Below, in pieces: positions 17,301 through 25,996 of a stretch of DNA of 64,000 nucleotides (its first letter is position 1; each line of letters starts with the position of its first letter). Under the pieces are notes generated by a model. It saw only the letters and a list, made by a program, of their open reading frames with translations, ran no database searches and was not told the origin of the DNA. The DNA comes from Rivularia sp. MS3. GTDB taxonomy: Bacteria > Cyanobacteriota > Cyanobacteriia > Cyanobacteriales > Nostocaceae. Made by a program: the position numbers and the translations under genes. The stretch is from the NCBI GenBank assembly GCA_019192545.1, contig JAHCMI010000011.1:87343-151342 (forward strand). The letters run 5' to 3'.

Positions 17301-17550
17301 AGAGGGGATAAAAGTTAGACAAGCTGCTGCTAGAGGAGCAGCCGACCGCTTAAGACCAGTATTAACAACAAGTATCACCACAATTATTGGTTTGATTCCT
17401 TTAGCTTTGAGCGACCCAACCTGGATGCCATTGTGTAGTGCAATTATCTTCGGTTTACTCGCCGCAACTTTGATTGCATTGATTGTCGTACCTTGTTTGT
17501 ATTTGATATTAACTCCTAAGACAAAAGTGGGTAAAACTGAAGCTATATAA
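14350..17550 (+). CDS. RND family efflux pump (AcrB/HAE1-like), 1066 aa
   Basis: Full RND architecture is seen: TM1 (ILLSLLLVIGGVLGYF), first periplasmic porter domain, TM2-6 (about 345-520), second porter domain, TM8-12 (about 880-1050). Internal duplication is visible. TM4 reads GILVDVFILMMEGMHEA, so the family's Asp pair is Asp-Val here; heavy-metal RND pumps also have a single Asp at this site. TM10 reads GIVVNDAIVMVDTMN. It should export drugs, lipophiles or metals by proton antiport, with the upstream adaptor. No outer-membrane channel gene is adjacent. A MITE, heptamers and a 44-nt palindrome occupy the 367 bases before the ATG. Confidence 0.92.
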   Translation: MTKLESPPVKQKENKDIGKASRWERFFFLNTIFAILLSLLLVIGGVLGYFSMTKQSQPDIDIAVANITTTWAGADPQTIEQQITDEIETEITSVENISQIKSASYTGFSVINVEFTSGANTEEAIQELRQAVSQAESELPRDADEPVVEQVSLDDAPIITLALYGNIDATVISQAAEEIQDRLEQVGGVSEVNLGGAREEVVSVQMNPFSLSKLGISPTTVANQIRAANRDVPLNEIESDAIGTQVRFYGRFRSIEDLQDLPITRLDGRVVRLSEVASVSRELEKENTRAFISTQEEEYQPVVSIGVVKVPGQDSIEVINQVLATMDEIKQNADIWPYGMEYRVIADESEIIWEQLGNLFVNALQAMAAVFVILFIALSWREALIAGLSIPLTFSGALAILWLMGQTLNNMVLIGMVLALGILVDVFILMMEGMHEAIFVKGLTFNQAALKTVKTYAPPAFAGQLTTILALTPLMAISGTLGKFIELLPIAAIICLVLSFAIAILIDIPLSRYLLADVKGGEKKSRIDRLSEKASERWVLWSLNFTVRNKATARAWTVGTIALFACAVYAFTQIPVEFFPQSDQRNFSVNVELPPTTTLNVTQEVADDLGQILQQKDYLESVIKYVGQRSNLVSSGELQPTEGSYLLGFSGVFIPEKERDKLSFEYLDNLRNELKAAVNKYPGATLVLNAQQAGQSGDPIQIKITGTNLTQLREISQQVQMELQQINGATDVRDSLGALQADLRLIPKREELSFYGLSEEQLTTQAQYYTRAIDIGNFAIGGNREDLEIRLSTAWPSRNGRVGGPTRRDELLAVRFFTDNPNEELISASAVVEPVQTQAPLSIARRDGQRTATVLAKNDNRTVGEILGDLEPKLGEMKKSWPSGYSYSFGGETEDQAETFGSAGQALGLAVFLVFAVLVLQLGSFRQPFIILLAIPFALIGTFGGFYLTGIPFSFSAFIGIIALVGIVVNDAIVMVDTMNGYQQEGIKVRQAAARGAADRLRPVLTTSITTIIGLIPLALSDPTWMPLCSAIIFGLLAATLIALIVVPCLYLILTPKTKVGKTEAI

Positions 17551-17572
17551 TTCCGATTTAATTATTGAAAAA

Positions 17573-18286
17573 TTAGTTTATTTCTGCAAACTTCTGTTTA
17601 CAACCTCGAAGTTTTTTTATAGCTTTCTTTTTCAATCTACTTACTTTCATATAAGAGATATTTAATTGACTAGCAACTTGATGCAAAGATAATTCTTGAC
17701 CATCTTGTAATCCAAATACCAAAATAATCACATCTCTTTCTGAAGGTGTAAGTTCATATAATAATTCTTGAATATTTTTTTCTAGAGAACCATCAATATC
17801 TGACGTTTCAATTTGATTATGAGTATTTTCTAAAAAATCTTGCAGTGAATTATCTTGCGCTTCACCAACTTTGATGTCTAATGAAATTGGTTTGCGAGCT
17901 ATTTGTAGATACTTTTGAACGTCAGATGTTTTCAAAGAAACATTCGCAGCTACATCTTCTAATGTTGGTTTTTTACCTAATTTTTGCATTAATTCTCGTT
18001 GTACCTTCTTGATTTTCCGAATTTTATTGCATATATGATCCGGAAGACGAATTGTACGGCTTTTACGATCAATTGCCCCTGTAATAGCTTGTCTAATCCA
18101 ATAATAACTGTATGTAGAGAATTTGTAACCTTTATTTGGGTCAAACTTTTCTACACCTCTTTGTAAGCCTAGCGTTCCTTCTTGGATTAAATCGTTTAAT
18201 TCTAAGTTATAGTTTTGATATTTTTTTGCTACGGATACAACTAATCGTAAATTTGCTTCAATTAGCTTATGTTTAGCATTCTGACC
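17573..18286 (-). pseudogene. Sigma-70 family (group 2) factor, 5'-truncated
   Basis: The open minus frame from 18286 begins [20 protein letters not shown] and runs through region 2 ([20 protein letters not shown], then [20 protein letters not shown]), region 3 and region 4 ([15 protein letters not shown], then a helix-turn-helix). There is no ATG, GTG or TTG until 17989. A TAA lies immediately before the open segment, and region 1.2 is missing. Group 2 sigma factors of cyanobacteria drive stress and nitrogen responses. As it stands only the region 3-4 piece from 17989 (138 aa) has a start, so I call it a 5'-truncated pseudogene. Confidence 0.75.
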
Positions 18287-18469
18287 TTAAAAGTTTTGAT
18301 TCGTAAATATTGTGGCGAGATTACGCGATGTTCGCAATATTATTAGTGTCATATAATCAAGACAGGGCAAAAGGGATACTGCAACTTATGTTATGAGTAA
18401 TTATTCCAGTATGGATTTTTTTCCTATCAAACTTGTGTCCTTACCTACTTTAAAAGAAACCAACTAATT

Positions 18470-19465
18470 GTGAGTGAAGAAGAATTTACTAGACTTATCC
18501 AAGTTATCCGTCAGCAGATAGAGGAACTAGATGGATATACGAAGTTACCTCCAACACAGCGGTCAGAATTTTTAAGTGAAGCAATAGCAAATATTGTTTC
18601 ATCCATAGATAATTTCCAGCTACTTCAAGAACAAATGCAAGCTAGCTTAGAAGTGATGGAGATTATTCAAGAGGAATTGCTCGAGCAGAATGAATATCTG
18701 GCAAAACAACGAGAGCGTTATTGCGAATTGTTCGAGTTCGCACCTGATGCTTATTTGCTCATAAGCCCTCAAGGAATTATTTTAGAAGCTAATGGTGCTG
18801 CTGCTGGATTATTTAATGTTTTGCAAAATTTCCTCATTGGCAAACCATTGGTTACTTTTGTGGCTGAGACAGAGCGTTCGGTGTTTCATACCAAACTAAA
18901 GCAGTTGTGCGAACTATATTCTTCTACACAAGAGTGGGAAATACTTATGTGTTCGCGTGCTGCTCAACCTTTTGACGCTTCACTTTCAGTAGCACCTGTG
19001 CGTGACTCTCGGGGGTCGCTAGTTTACCTACGAGTAACTATACGCGATGTTACTAAGTACAAGCAGGCGAATTTACAACAACGACCAGCAGCAGCAACTG
19101 TAGAGGTTCCCCATTCGCTCGATGGATTACAGGTACTTTTCGTTGACGACCAAATTGATGCTCGCGAGTTTATTACCTTAGTGCTGGAGCAGCAAGGAAT
19201 ATCTGTAACAGCAGTTACTTCTGTATCCGAAGCGCTCGAAGCGTTGGAGCAAACACGCCCAGATGTAATAATCAGTGATATCAGAATGCCCGATGAAGAT
19301 GGCTATGCTTTGATTCGCAAAATAAAGGCACTAGAAGCAGAAAAAGGATGGCAAATTCCGACTGCTGCCTTGACTGCTTACCCGTCAGAAAACTCGGCAC
19401 AGGCAATACAATACAAGCTGGTTTTCATTCGCACCTGCATAAACTTGCTGCGCCAACGGAGTTAG
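18470..19465 (+). CDS. PAS-receiver (REC) signalling protein, C-terminus frameshifted
   Basis: The 331-aa protein has a GTG start. The N-terminal helices (about 1-85) are followed by a PAS domain (CELFEFAPDAYLLISPQG, about 90-195) and a receiver domain (LQVLFVDDQIDAREF... PDVIISDIRMPDEDG, with the phospho-acceptor Asp). After TAALTAYPSENSAQAIQ the frame changes. A tandem ATACA duplication (19406-19415) shifts it, and the proper end AGFHSHLHKLAAPTELVAMV is still readable to TAA at 19498-19500. The receiver has lost its conserved Lys region and last helix, so it is probably inactive. The hybrid kinase follows 45 bases later and would be its partner. Confidence 0.75.
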   Translation: MSEEEFTRLIQVIRQQIEELDGYTKLPPTQRSEFLSEAIANIVSSIDNFQLLQEQMQASLEVMEIIQEELLEQNEYLAKQRERYCELFEFAPDAYLLISPQGIILEANGAAAGLFNVLQNFLIGKPLVTFVAETERSVFHTKLKQLCELYSSTQEWEILMCSRAAQPFDASLSVAPVRDSRGSLVYLRVTIRDVTKYKQANLQQRPAAATVEVPHSLDGLQVLFVDDQIDAREFITLVLEQQGISVTAVTSVSEALEALEQTRPDVIISDIRMPDEDGYALIRKIKALEAEKGWQIPTAALTAYPSENSAQAIQYKLVFIRTCINLLRQRS

Positions 19466-19545
19466 TAGCAATGGTTGCACGGCTGACTGGGCGAAACTAA
19501 AATTATGAAGCTGAAGAAATAAACCTGGGCAGTAAAGCAAGTGGG

Positions 19546-22500
19546 ATGCAAGAACCATTACCTGAAGTAACGCTAGAAGATATTATAATCACCAAGGAGC
19601 TATCTCGGCGATCGCCCCGTTCTCCTAACTTATCTTCAGAAAATCAGGCATTGCATACTTTGGTAAGGCAAATGGCGACTCAGCCAGAAAAATTACCCCA
19701 AACTGTAGTTGACACGGCAATAGATTTATGTGTTGCTGGTAGTGCGGGGATTAGTTTGCTAGAAACCACATCAACTGGGGAAGATATCTTTCGCTGGGTC
19801 GTATTAGCAGGAATGGCTAAAAATGTTGGGTTCACCGCACCTAAAGATTGTAGTTTTTGCGGTGTTTGTCTGCAACATGGTACACCCCAACTATTTTCCT
19901 ATCCCGAACGATATTTCAGCTATTTTGCAGCAGCGAATACACCGATAGTGGAACTGTTGGTGCTACCCGTGATTGCTGAAAATAATGTCCTGGGTACGGT
20001 CTGGATTATGTCCCACGAGGAGCAGCAGCATTTTGACTCAGAAGACGTGCGGGTGATGGCAAGTCTGGCGGACTTCGCGGCTGCTGTGTTGTTGAATCAG
20101 CGACAGACACAGGACTTGCTCGTAAAGAATGCCCAGTTAGAGGCTGAGGTCGTCGAAGGCAAACGTGCCGTAGTCAACATTCAAGAGCAATGCCAAACTA
20201 CAGTCGCGCAATTACGCACATCGGAAGAAGGCTTGCGAGCAATGATTGAGAATCTACCCGGTGGCGCAGCCTTTATCGTTGACCGCAATCTTCGCTACTT
20301 GGTTGCTGAAGGAGGAGCATTGTGCCCAGCCGGATTCAAGTCTAACGATTTAGTCGGCAAAACCATTTTTGAGGTGATGCCGCCCGAATTAGCAGCATAT
20401 TGCGAAGCAATGTACCGTAAAGCGCTGGCTGGCGAAACATTTGAAGACGAACACAGTGCCGACGGAAACTGCTACATCTCTAAAGGAACGCCGCTCCGCT
20501 CTGCAAACGGTGAAGTACACGCCGTGCTTGCCGTTTCATACGATATTAGCGAACGCAAACGAGCGGAAGCAGCAGTTGCCGCAGACCTTGAGGATCTGCA
20601 ACTGCTGCACAACCTTAGTACGAAACTTGTAACTGAAGGCGACATTCAAACGCTTTATCAAGAGATAATAGCAACTGCAATTTCGCTGATGCGAGCAGAT
20701 GCCGGGTCGGTACAAATTTTTGATGAGGCAACGCAAGAGTTGCTGCTGCTGGCGGCTCGGGGCTTTGAGCCAAATATGATAAATCATTTCTATCGCGTCA
20801 ACGCCAGTTCTAACACGTCGTGCGGTATTACATTGGCAACTGGCAAACGCACCTTTGTTAATTACGACGTGTCCGAAAGCGATGACCCCGACGGTTCGAG
20901 CCGGATGCACGTGGAGGCAGGTTATCTCTGTGCCCAGTCCACCCCATTAATTGCTCGTTCGGGCAAACTAATCGGTATGTTTTCGACCCATTGGTGCAAA
21001 CACCACCGACCAAGCGAGCGCGAACTGCGATTTCTCGATTTACTCGCTCGCCAAGCCGCCGATTTGATTGAGCAACGGCAGACGCAAGAAAAACTACGCC
21101 GCGCTGCTAATATGGATGCGTTTCGAGTCATTTTGTCCGATGCATTGCGTCCCCTAAATAATTCGATGGAAATCCAACAAGAGGCGATGCGCGTCGTTGG
21201 CGAACACCTTGCAGTTGACCGCGTTTTGTATAGCAAAATCGAAGACGACGGTGAAACTTTTGTGTTGAGCGACAACTTTGTACGTGGCGATTATCCAAAA
21301 TGGCTCGGACGACACAACTTAAGCGACTTTGGAAGAGTGGCAGAACCCTTACGCGCCGGACAAACCCTCGTCTTTGCAGATGTTGAACAAGATAAGAAAT
21401 TGAACGAAGCCGAGCGCTTGGCACTCCTCAAGGTGAATATTGTCTCATGTATTGTTGTTCCCCTCGTCAAGGACGGACGCTGGATGTTCAATCTGGGCGT
21501 AAATCACGGCACGGCGCGTGAGTGGAAGGACGAAGAAATCGCGCTTGTCGAAGAAGCAGCAGAACGTATGTGGGCGGCAATCGAACGCGCTCGTGCTGAA
21601 GCAGCCTTGCAAGAAGCACAAGAGAATTTAGCCATTGCTGTTGAAGCCGCGCAAATGGGAACGTGGAATTTAGACCTCACTAAAGATGTTGCTCCGCAAC
21701 GCTCTCCACGCCATGACCAGATTTTCGGTTACGATACGTTGCAATCCGAATGGGGACAGCAAATTGCTAAACGTCATGTCATTGAAGAAGACCACGAAAT
21801 TTTCGACGCAGCATTCGCTCGCGCAATGGAAACGGGCGAGCTAGATTTTAAGGTACGCATTCAATGGCAAGATGGAAGTATTCACTGGATGGCGTGTCGC
21901 GGTCATTTCTACTTTGACAGAAATGGAAAAGCCGTATCTGGTGCGGGTGTGAATTTCGATATTACCGATTACAAACAAGCAGAAGACAATCGGATTCGAT
22001 TTATTCAAGAACAAGCTGCCCGTGAGGAGGAGAGGCAACGAGTCGAGTCACTAGCAGAAATAGACCGTGCCAAAACTGAATTTTTCACTAATATTAGTCA
22101 CGAATTCCGCACCCCTCTGACATTGTTACTTGCACCATTGCAAGATGCCTTGAGCGATTGTGACAATCCCTTGAGTTCACCTCAACGCCAAAGATTGCAA
22201 TTAGCGTATGGCAATAGTCAGCGTCTCCTGAAGCTGGTCAATACCCTGCTCGACTTCTCTCGGATTCAAGCTAATCGAATGCAAGCCGTTTACGAACCCA
22301 CCGATTTGGCAATGTTCACAACTGAGCTAGCCTCAGTGTTTCGTTCCGCCATTGAGCGGGCAGGATTACGCTTAATAGTCGATTGCCCACCTTTACTTGA
22401 GCCTGTATACGTAGACCGTCAAATGTGGGAGAAAGTTGTCCTTAACCTGCTTTCCAATGCCTTTAAGTTTACTCTAGAAGGCGAAATTACGGTCAGCCTG

Positions 22501-24042
22501 CGTTCTGCGGATAACCATCACGTGACGCTACAGGTACAAGATACAGGCACCGGAATTCCATCCGAAGAACTGCCCCATCTGTTTGAAAGATTTTACCGTA
22601 TTCAGAATAGGCAGGCGCGGACTCATGAAGGGTCTGGTATTGGTCTAGCCTTGGTGCAGGAGTTAATCAAAATGCATAGTGGAACCGTGGATGTAAGCAG
22701 CCTCGTAGGAGAAGGAACCTGTTTCACGGTTACAATCCCTAAAGGCACAACTCACCTACCAAGCAAACACATCCGAGCCACAGGCTCCTTGACATCAAAT
22801 GCATTAGGTGCTTCACCTTATGTTCGGGAAGCAGAGCGATGGGTAGATGGGGTAGAGGGGGTAGAGGGGGTAGAGGAGACAAGGGGACAAGAAGACAGGG
22901 AGCAAGATGCTCCCACTACCAATTACCAATCCCCAATCCCTAATCCCCAATCCCCAATCCCCCACATTCTCCTTGTCGATGATAATGCTGATATGCGCGA
23001 TTACCTCAAGCGGATATTAAGCGAATATGTAGAAGTGGAAGCGGTTGCTGATGGAGCTGCTGCACTGTTTGCCGTTCAACAAAGAGTGCCGGATTTAGTG
23101 CTTACTGATGTGATGATGCCACAGCTAGATGGACTTGAGTTATTGAAAGCACTACGTACCGACACACGTACAAGAGAAGTGCCAATAATTTTGCTTACTG
23201 CTCGTGCTGGAGAAGAGTTTCTAGTAGAAGGATTAGAATCTGGAACTGACGATTACCTAATCAAACCCTTTTCTGCCCAAGAACTTGTTACCCGCGTGTT
23301 AGCTCATCTAAGGCTGGCACAACTGCGAGGGGAAGCACTGCGTCAAGAGAAAACAGCAAATCGCATGAAAGATAGGTTACTTGCAGAAATTTCCCACGAA
23401 CTGAATGCTCCTCTGGTTGCGATTCTCGGTTGGACGCGGTTACTTCGTAGCAGCCCTCCAAATCAAGCAATGCTGACCAAATCTTTGGAAACAATAGAAC
23501 ACAACGCTACTTTACAAGCCAAACTTATCCAAGATTTAGTGGATATGTCGCGTATTAGTACGGGTAAAATTAGTTTAAATTGTCAGCAAGTTGAGTTACA
23601 AGCTGCAATTCAAATCGCCATTGCCGCAGTGCAACATTCTCTCGAAGCCAAAGACATTCGCTTAGAGTGTATGCTCGCTTCTTTACCAATAACAGTCCAC
23701 GGCGATCCAGACCGCTTGCAGCAGATTTTCTTAAATATAATTTCCAACGCTATCAAATTTACTCCTAATGGAGGAAGAATCGAAGTTCGTCTTGATGCTA
23801 GTAAAACACAAGCCGAAATTTCAGTAAGGGACACTGGCATTGGCATCACTGCTGAGTTTCTACCCCATGTTTTTGAAATTTTTCGACAGGCAGAAAGCTC
23901 AAGAGGGCTTGGAATAGGACTGGCGATCGCACGTCATTTAGTAGAACTCCACAATGGTACTATTAATGCTCAAAGTCGCGGTATAGGGCAAGGTGCAACC
24001 TTTAATTTTACGCTACCTTTAATTGATTTAAGAAAGATTTAG
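19546..24042 (+). CDS. Hybrid histidine kinase with two kinase modules (1498 aa)
   Basis: Domain order: GAF (about 45-185), coiled coil, PAS (about 225-345), GAF (350-505), GAF (515-690), PAS (695-815), HisKA with H-box FFTNISHEFRTPLTLLLAPL (about 850), HATPase with DTGTGIPSEELPHLFERFYR, REC (HILLVDDNADMRDYLK... LVLTDVMMPQLDG... DDYLIKPFS, about 1140-1265), then a second HisKA (LLAEISHELNAPLVAILGW) and HATPase (DTGIGITAEFLPHVFEIF). Both histidines and the receiver Asp and Lys are present. No membrane helix is obvious, so it is probably cytosolic. The linker before REC contains heptamer repeats in the DNA (CCCCAAT, 22918-22960). The frameshifted PAS-REC upstream and CheR-PAS downstream suggest one signalling locus. 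Confidence 0.9.
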   Translation: MQEPLPEVTLEDIIITKELSRRSPRSPNLSSENQALHTLVRQMATQPEKLPQTVVDTAIDLCVAGSAGISLLETTSTGEDIFRWVVLAGMAKNVGFTAPKDCSFCGVCLQHGTPQLFSYPERYFSYFAAANTPIVELLVLPVIAENNVLGTVWIMSHEEQQHFDSEDVRVMASLADFAAAVLLNQRQTQDLLVKNAQLEAEVVEGKRAVVNIQEQCQTTVAQLRTSEEGLRAMIENLPGGAAFIVDRNLRYLVAEGGALCPAGFKSNDLVGKTIFEVMPPELAAYCEAMYRKALAGETFEDEHSADGNCYISKGTPLRSANGEVHAVLAVSYDISERKRAEAAVAADLEDLQLLHNLSTKLVTEGDIQTLYQEIIATAISLMRADAGSVQIFDEATQELLLLAARGFEPNMINHFYRVNASSNTSCGITLATGKRTFVNYDVSESDDPDGSSRMHVEAGYLCAQSTPLIARSGKLIGMFSTHWCKHHRPSERELRFLDLLARQAADLIEQRQTQEKLRRAANMDAFRVILSDALRPLNNSMEIQQEAMRVVGEHLAVDRVLYSKIEDDGETFVLSDNFVRGDYPKWLGRHNLSDFGRVAEPLRAGQTLVFADVEQDKKLNEAERLALLKVNIVSCIVVPLVKDGRWMFNLGVNHGTAREWKDEEIALVEEAAERMWAAIERARAEAALQEAQENLAIAVEAAQMGTWNLDLTKDVAPQRSPRHDQIFGYDTLQSEWGQQIAKRHVIEEDHEIFDAAFARAMETGELDFKVRIQWQDGSIHWMACRGHFYFDRNGKAVSGAGVNFDITDYKQAEDNRIRFIQEQAAREEERQRVESLAEIDRAKTEFFTNISHEFRTPLTLLLAPLQDALSDCDNPLSSPQRQRLQLAYGNSQRLLKLVNTLLDFSRIQANRMQAVYEPTDLAMFTTELASVFRSAIERAGLRLIVDCPPLLEPVYVDRQMWEKVVLNLLSNAFKFTLEGEITVSLRSADNHHVTLQVQDTGTGIPSEELPHLFERFYRIQNRQARTHEGSGIGLALVQELIKMHSGTVDVSSLVGEGTCFTVTIPKGTTHLPSKHIRATGSLTSNALGASPYVREAERWVDGVEGVEGVEETRGQEDREQDAPTTNYQSPIPNPQSPIPHILLVDDNADMRDYLKRILSEYVEVEAVADGAAALFAVQQRVPDLVLTDVMMPQLDGLELLKALRTDTRTREVPIILLTARAGEEFLVEGLESGTDDYLIKPFSAQELVTRVLAHLRLAQLRGEALRQEKTANRMKDRLLAEISHELNAPLVAILGWTRLLRSSPPNQAMLTKSLETIEHNATLQAKLIQDLVDMSRISTGKISLNCQQVELQAAIQIAIAAVQHSLEAKDIRLECMLASLPITVHGDPDRLQQIFLNIISNAIKFTPNGGRIEVRLDASKTQAEISVRDTGIGITAEFLPHVFEIFRQAESSRGLGIGLAIARHLVELHNGTINAQSRGIGQGATFNFTLPLIDLRKI
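22918..22960. repeat. STRR heptamers (CCCCAAT type) inside the kinase gene
   Basis: Consecutive CCAATCC/CCCTAAT/CCCCAAT heptamers are read in frame as NYQSPIPNPQSPIPH, just before the receiver domain. A second low-complexity stretch (GTAGAGG repeats, 22847-22875) encodes VDGVEGVEGVEE next to it. The insertion expands an inter-domain linker without breaking the frame. Confidence 0.7.
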
Positions 24043-24139
24043 CAATCATGATAGGTTAGTTTTAATATCGCATAAAGCATTCTTGAAAAACGCTAATGCT
24101 TGAGTAGTTTAGTAAATATTATTAAATGAACGTCACGGC

Positions 24140-25369
24140 ATGAATCAAGTAGATGAGAATCCCGAATTTGAAGCTTTATTGAACTACCTCAAGCAAAACT
24201 GTGGTTGCGACTTGACAGGTAACAAATGTGGTTCTCTAATGCGTCGGTTCCAATATCGTATGCAGCAGTTAGGAATTAAAAACTATGGGGACTACTTAGA
24301 ATATTTACAATCTCATGCCGAAGAGTGCGCTCCTCTACTTGACACCATCCTCATCAACTGTTCTGACTTTTTCCGCGACAGCGATTACTGGGATTATTTA
24401 GCTAACAATATTATTCCTCAAATTATTACAAGCAAACAGCCCGACGAAAGAATTAGAGTTTGGAGTGCTGGCTGTTCTTCCGGACAGGAAGTTTACACAT
24501 TGGTTATGTTGCTGGTTGAAGCTCTAGGTATTGAGCAATATTTGCAACGAGTGCAAGTTTTTGCTACGGATATAGATAAAGATGCACTTAAGCAGTCAAG
24601 GCAAGCCAGTTATAGTCAACAGCAAGTTGCAGACATTCCCAACAGACTACTATCTAAATACTTTGAACAAACCGAACAGAGTTATATTTTTGACTCCAAA
24701 CTGCGTCGCACAATTGTGTTTGGTTGCCATGACCTAGCTAAGGATGCACCCATGTCCAAAATCGACCTGCTTGTATGCCGCAATGTGCTTATTTATTTAA
24801 CACTCGCAACTCAAGCAACTGTTCTGGTTCGCTTTCATTTTGCCTTAACTGATAAGGGCTTTCTTTTTTTGGGCAAAGTAGAAGGCTTAACCAATGATAG
24901 CCGAATCTTCACTCCTATTAGTCTCAAGTATCGTATTTTTGCTAAAGGGCAGAAACTCAGTTTGAAAGATCACTTACGCATCAAACCTCAGACTCTTACT
25001 CCGTCAGAAATTAGCCCTTTAATTACGCAAACCCACATTGCTCAAGCAGCTTTTTTTGCAAGTCCATTTGCTCAACTAGCAGTAGATAGCAATAGCCGTC
25101 TACTTATGGCTAATGACCGGGCATATGCTTTGTTTAATTTGAAGAGCGTCGATTTAGGTGCGCGATTGCAAGATTTAGCAATAGGACAACTTATAAATTT
25201 AACTGCTTGTATTCAGCAGCTAGAGCAGTCATGTCATCTGCTTAGACTGAAAAATATAGCGTGGGTACGCGAATCTGTCACAATTTATTTAGACATTCAC
25301 ATTACACCGATATTAGATTCGGAAGGTAAGCTACTAAACGTCATCCTCTATGCAGAAGAGCTAGATTAA
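24140..25369 (+). CDS. CheR-type protein methyltransferase with C-terminal PAS-like domain
   Basis: The 409-aa protein has an N-terminal CheR all-helical domain (about 1-75). The SAM-binding domain follows with RVWSAGCSSGQEVYTLVML (motif I), VFATDIDKDAL, and the CheR signature IDLLVCRNVLIYL near residue 215. Residues about 295-405 resemble a PAS domain (SPFAQLAVDSNSRLLMANDR). CheR proteins methylate glutamates of chemoreceptors; stand-alone CheR-PAS proteins in cyanobacteria sit near hybrid kinases, as here 97 bases after the 1498-aa kinase. The target is unknown. The N-terminal Cys-rich segment (NCGCDLTGNKCGSL) is typical for this cyanobacterial group. Confidence 0.85.
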   Translation: MNQVDENPEFEALLNYLKQNCGCDLTGNKCGSLMRRFQYRMQQLGIKNYGDYLEYLQSHAEECAPLLDTILINCSDFFRDSDYWDYLANNIIPQIITSKQPDERIRVWSAGCSSGQEVYTLVMLLVEALGIEQYLQRVQVFATDIDKDALKQSRQASYSQQQVADIPNRLLSKYFEQTEQSYIFDSKLRRTIVFGCHDLAKDAPMSKIDLLVCRNVLIYLTLATQATVLVRFHFALTDKGFLFLGKVEGLTNDSRIFTPISLKYRIFAKGQKLSLKDHLRIKPQTLTPSEISPLITQTHIAQAAFFASPFAQLAVDSNSRLLMANDRAYALFNLKSVDLGARLQDLAIGQLINLTACIQQLEQSCHLLRLKNIAWVRESVTIYLDIHITPILDSEGKLLNVILYAEELD

Positions 25370-25414
25370 ATAGCCAAATTCTCTAATAAACTTACTTAGG
25401 GTTTGATTTATTTA

Positions 25415-25996
25415 TTATTGCATCGCTAATTTAGAAGCAATCGTTTGACGTAGCTGTTGGGGAAGCAATACGCGATTAACTGCGTGAATAACTCCATTGC
25501 TAGCTGCGATATTTGCATTGGTTACGCTAGCGTTATTTACGATTACTCGTTGAGGAGTTACGTTAACTGCTACTCCACCGTATAGCATATCTACGGTACC
25601 AGTTTGTAATTGGTTAGCAGTGACTCTACCTGATGTTACGTGATAGCTAAGAACTTGACGCAACAAATCTTTATTCTCCGGCTTAAGTAAAAATTCAACT
25701 GCTCCTTCAGGTAAAGATTGTTCAAACGCTTGGTCAGTAGGAGCAAAAACAGTATAAGAACCACTTGCAAGTGTATCTGCTAAACCTGCTGCCTGTACAG
25801 CTTTCACAAGAGTATCAAAGGATTCGCTTGCTACTGCAACTTCAACGAGATTTCTTCCACTTGTTGACATTTGCATATTTTGCATTTCGCCATGATTATC
25901 GGCTCTAGCTGGAATTGCGGCAAAAGCACCGATGCTAACAATACCAGTGATTACAGTAAGTTTTTTGAACAGTTTGGTTAAATTATTAGTATTCAT
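25415..25996 (-). CDS. Secreted fasciclin (FAS1) domain protein
   Basis: The 193-aa protein has a signal peptide (TVITGIVSIGAFAAIPARA, cleavage near residue 32). One FAS1 domain follows: SFDTLVKAVQAAGLADTL, the H1 box GSYTVFAPTDQAFEQ, and the H2 region VNNASVTNANIAASNGVIHA ending in the usual VLLPQQL. Bacterial FAS1 proteins are periplasmic or extracellular adhesion or stress proteins. It is convergent with the CheR-PAS gene. The upstream side is long and AT-rich with no gene up to 26637. Confidence 0.9.
   Translation of the reverse strand: MNTNNLTKLFKKLTVITGIVSIGAFAAIPARADNHGEMQNMQMSTSGRNLVEVAVASESFDTLVKAVQAAGLADTLASGSYTVFAPTDQAFEQSLPEGAVEFLLKPENKDLLRQVLSYHVTSGRVTANQLQTGTVDMLYGGVAVNVTPQRVIVNNASVTNANIAASNGVIHAVNRVLLPQQLRQTIASKLAMQ

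Noticed and set aside
14350..17550. Loss of an essential Asp in the RND pump as a sign of inactivation
   Set aside because: TM4 has VDV rather than VDD, but heavy-metal RND pumps also have a single Asp there, so it is not evidence of a dead pump.
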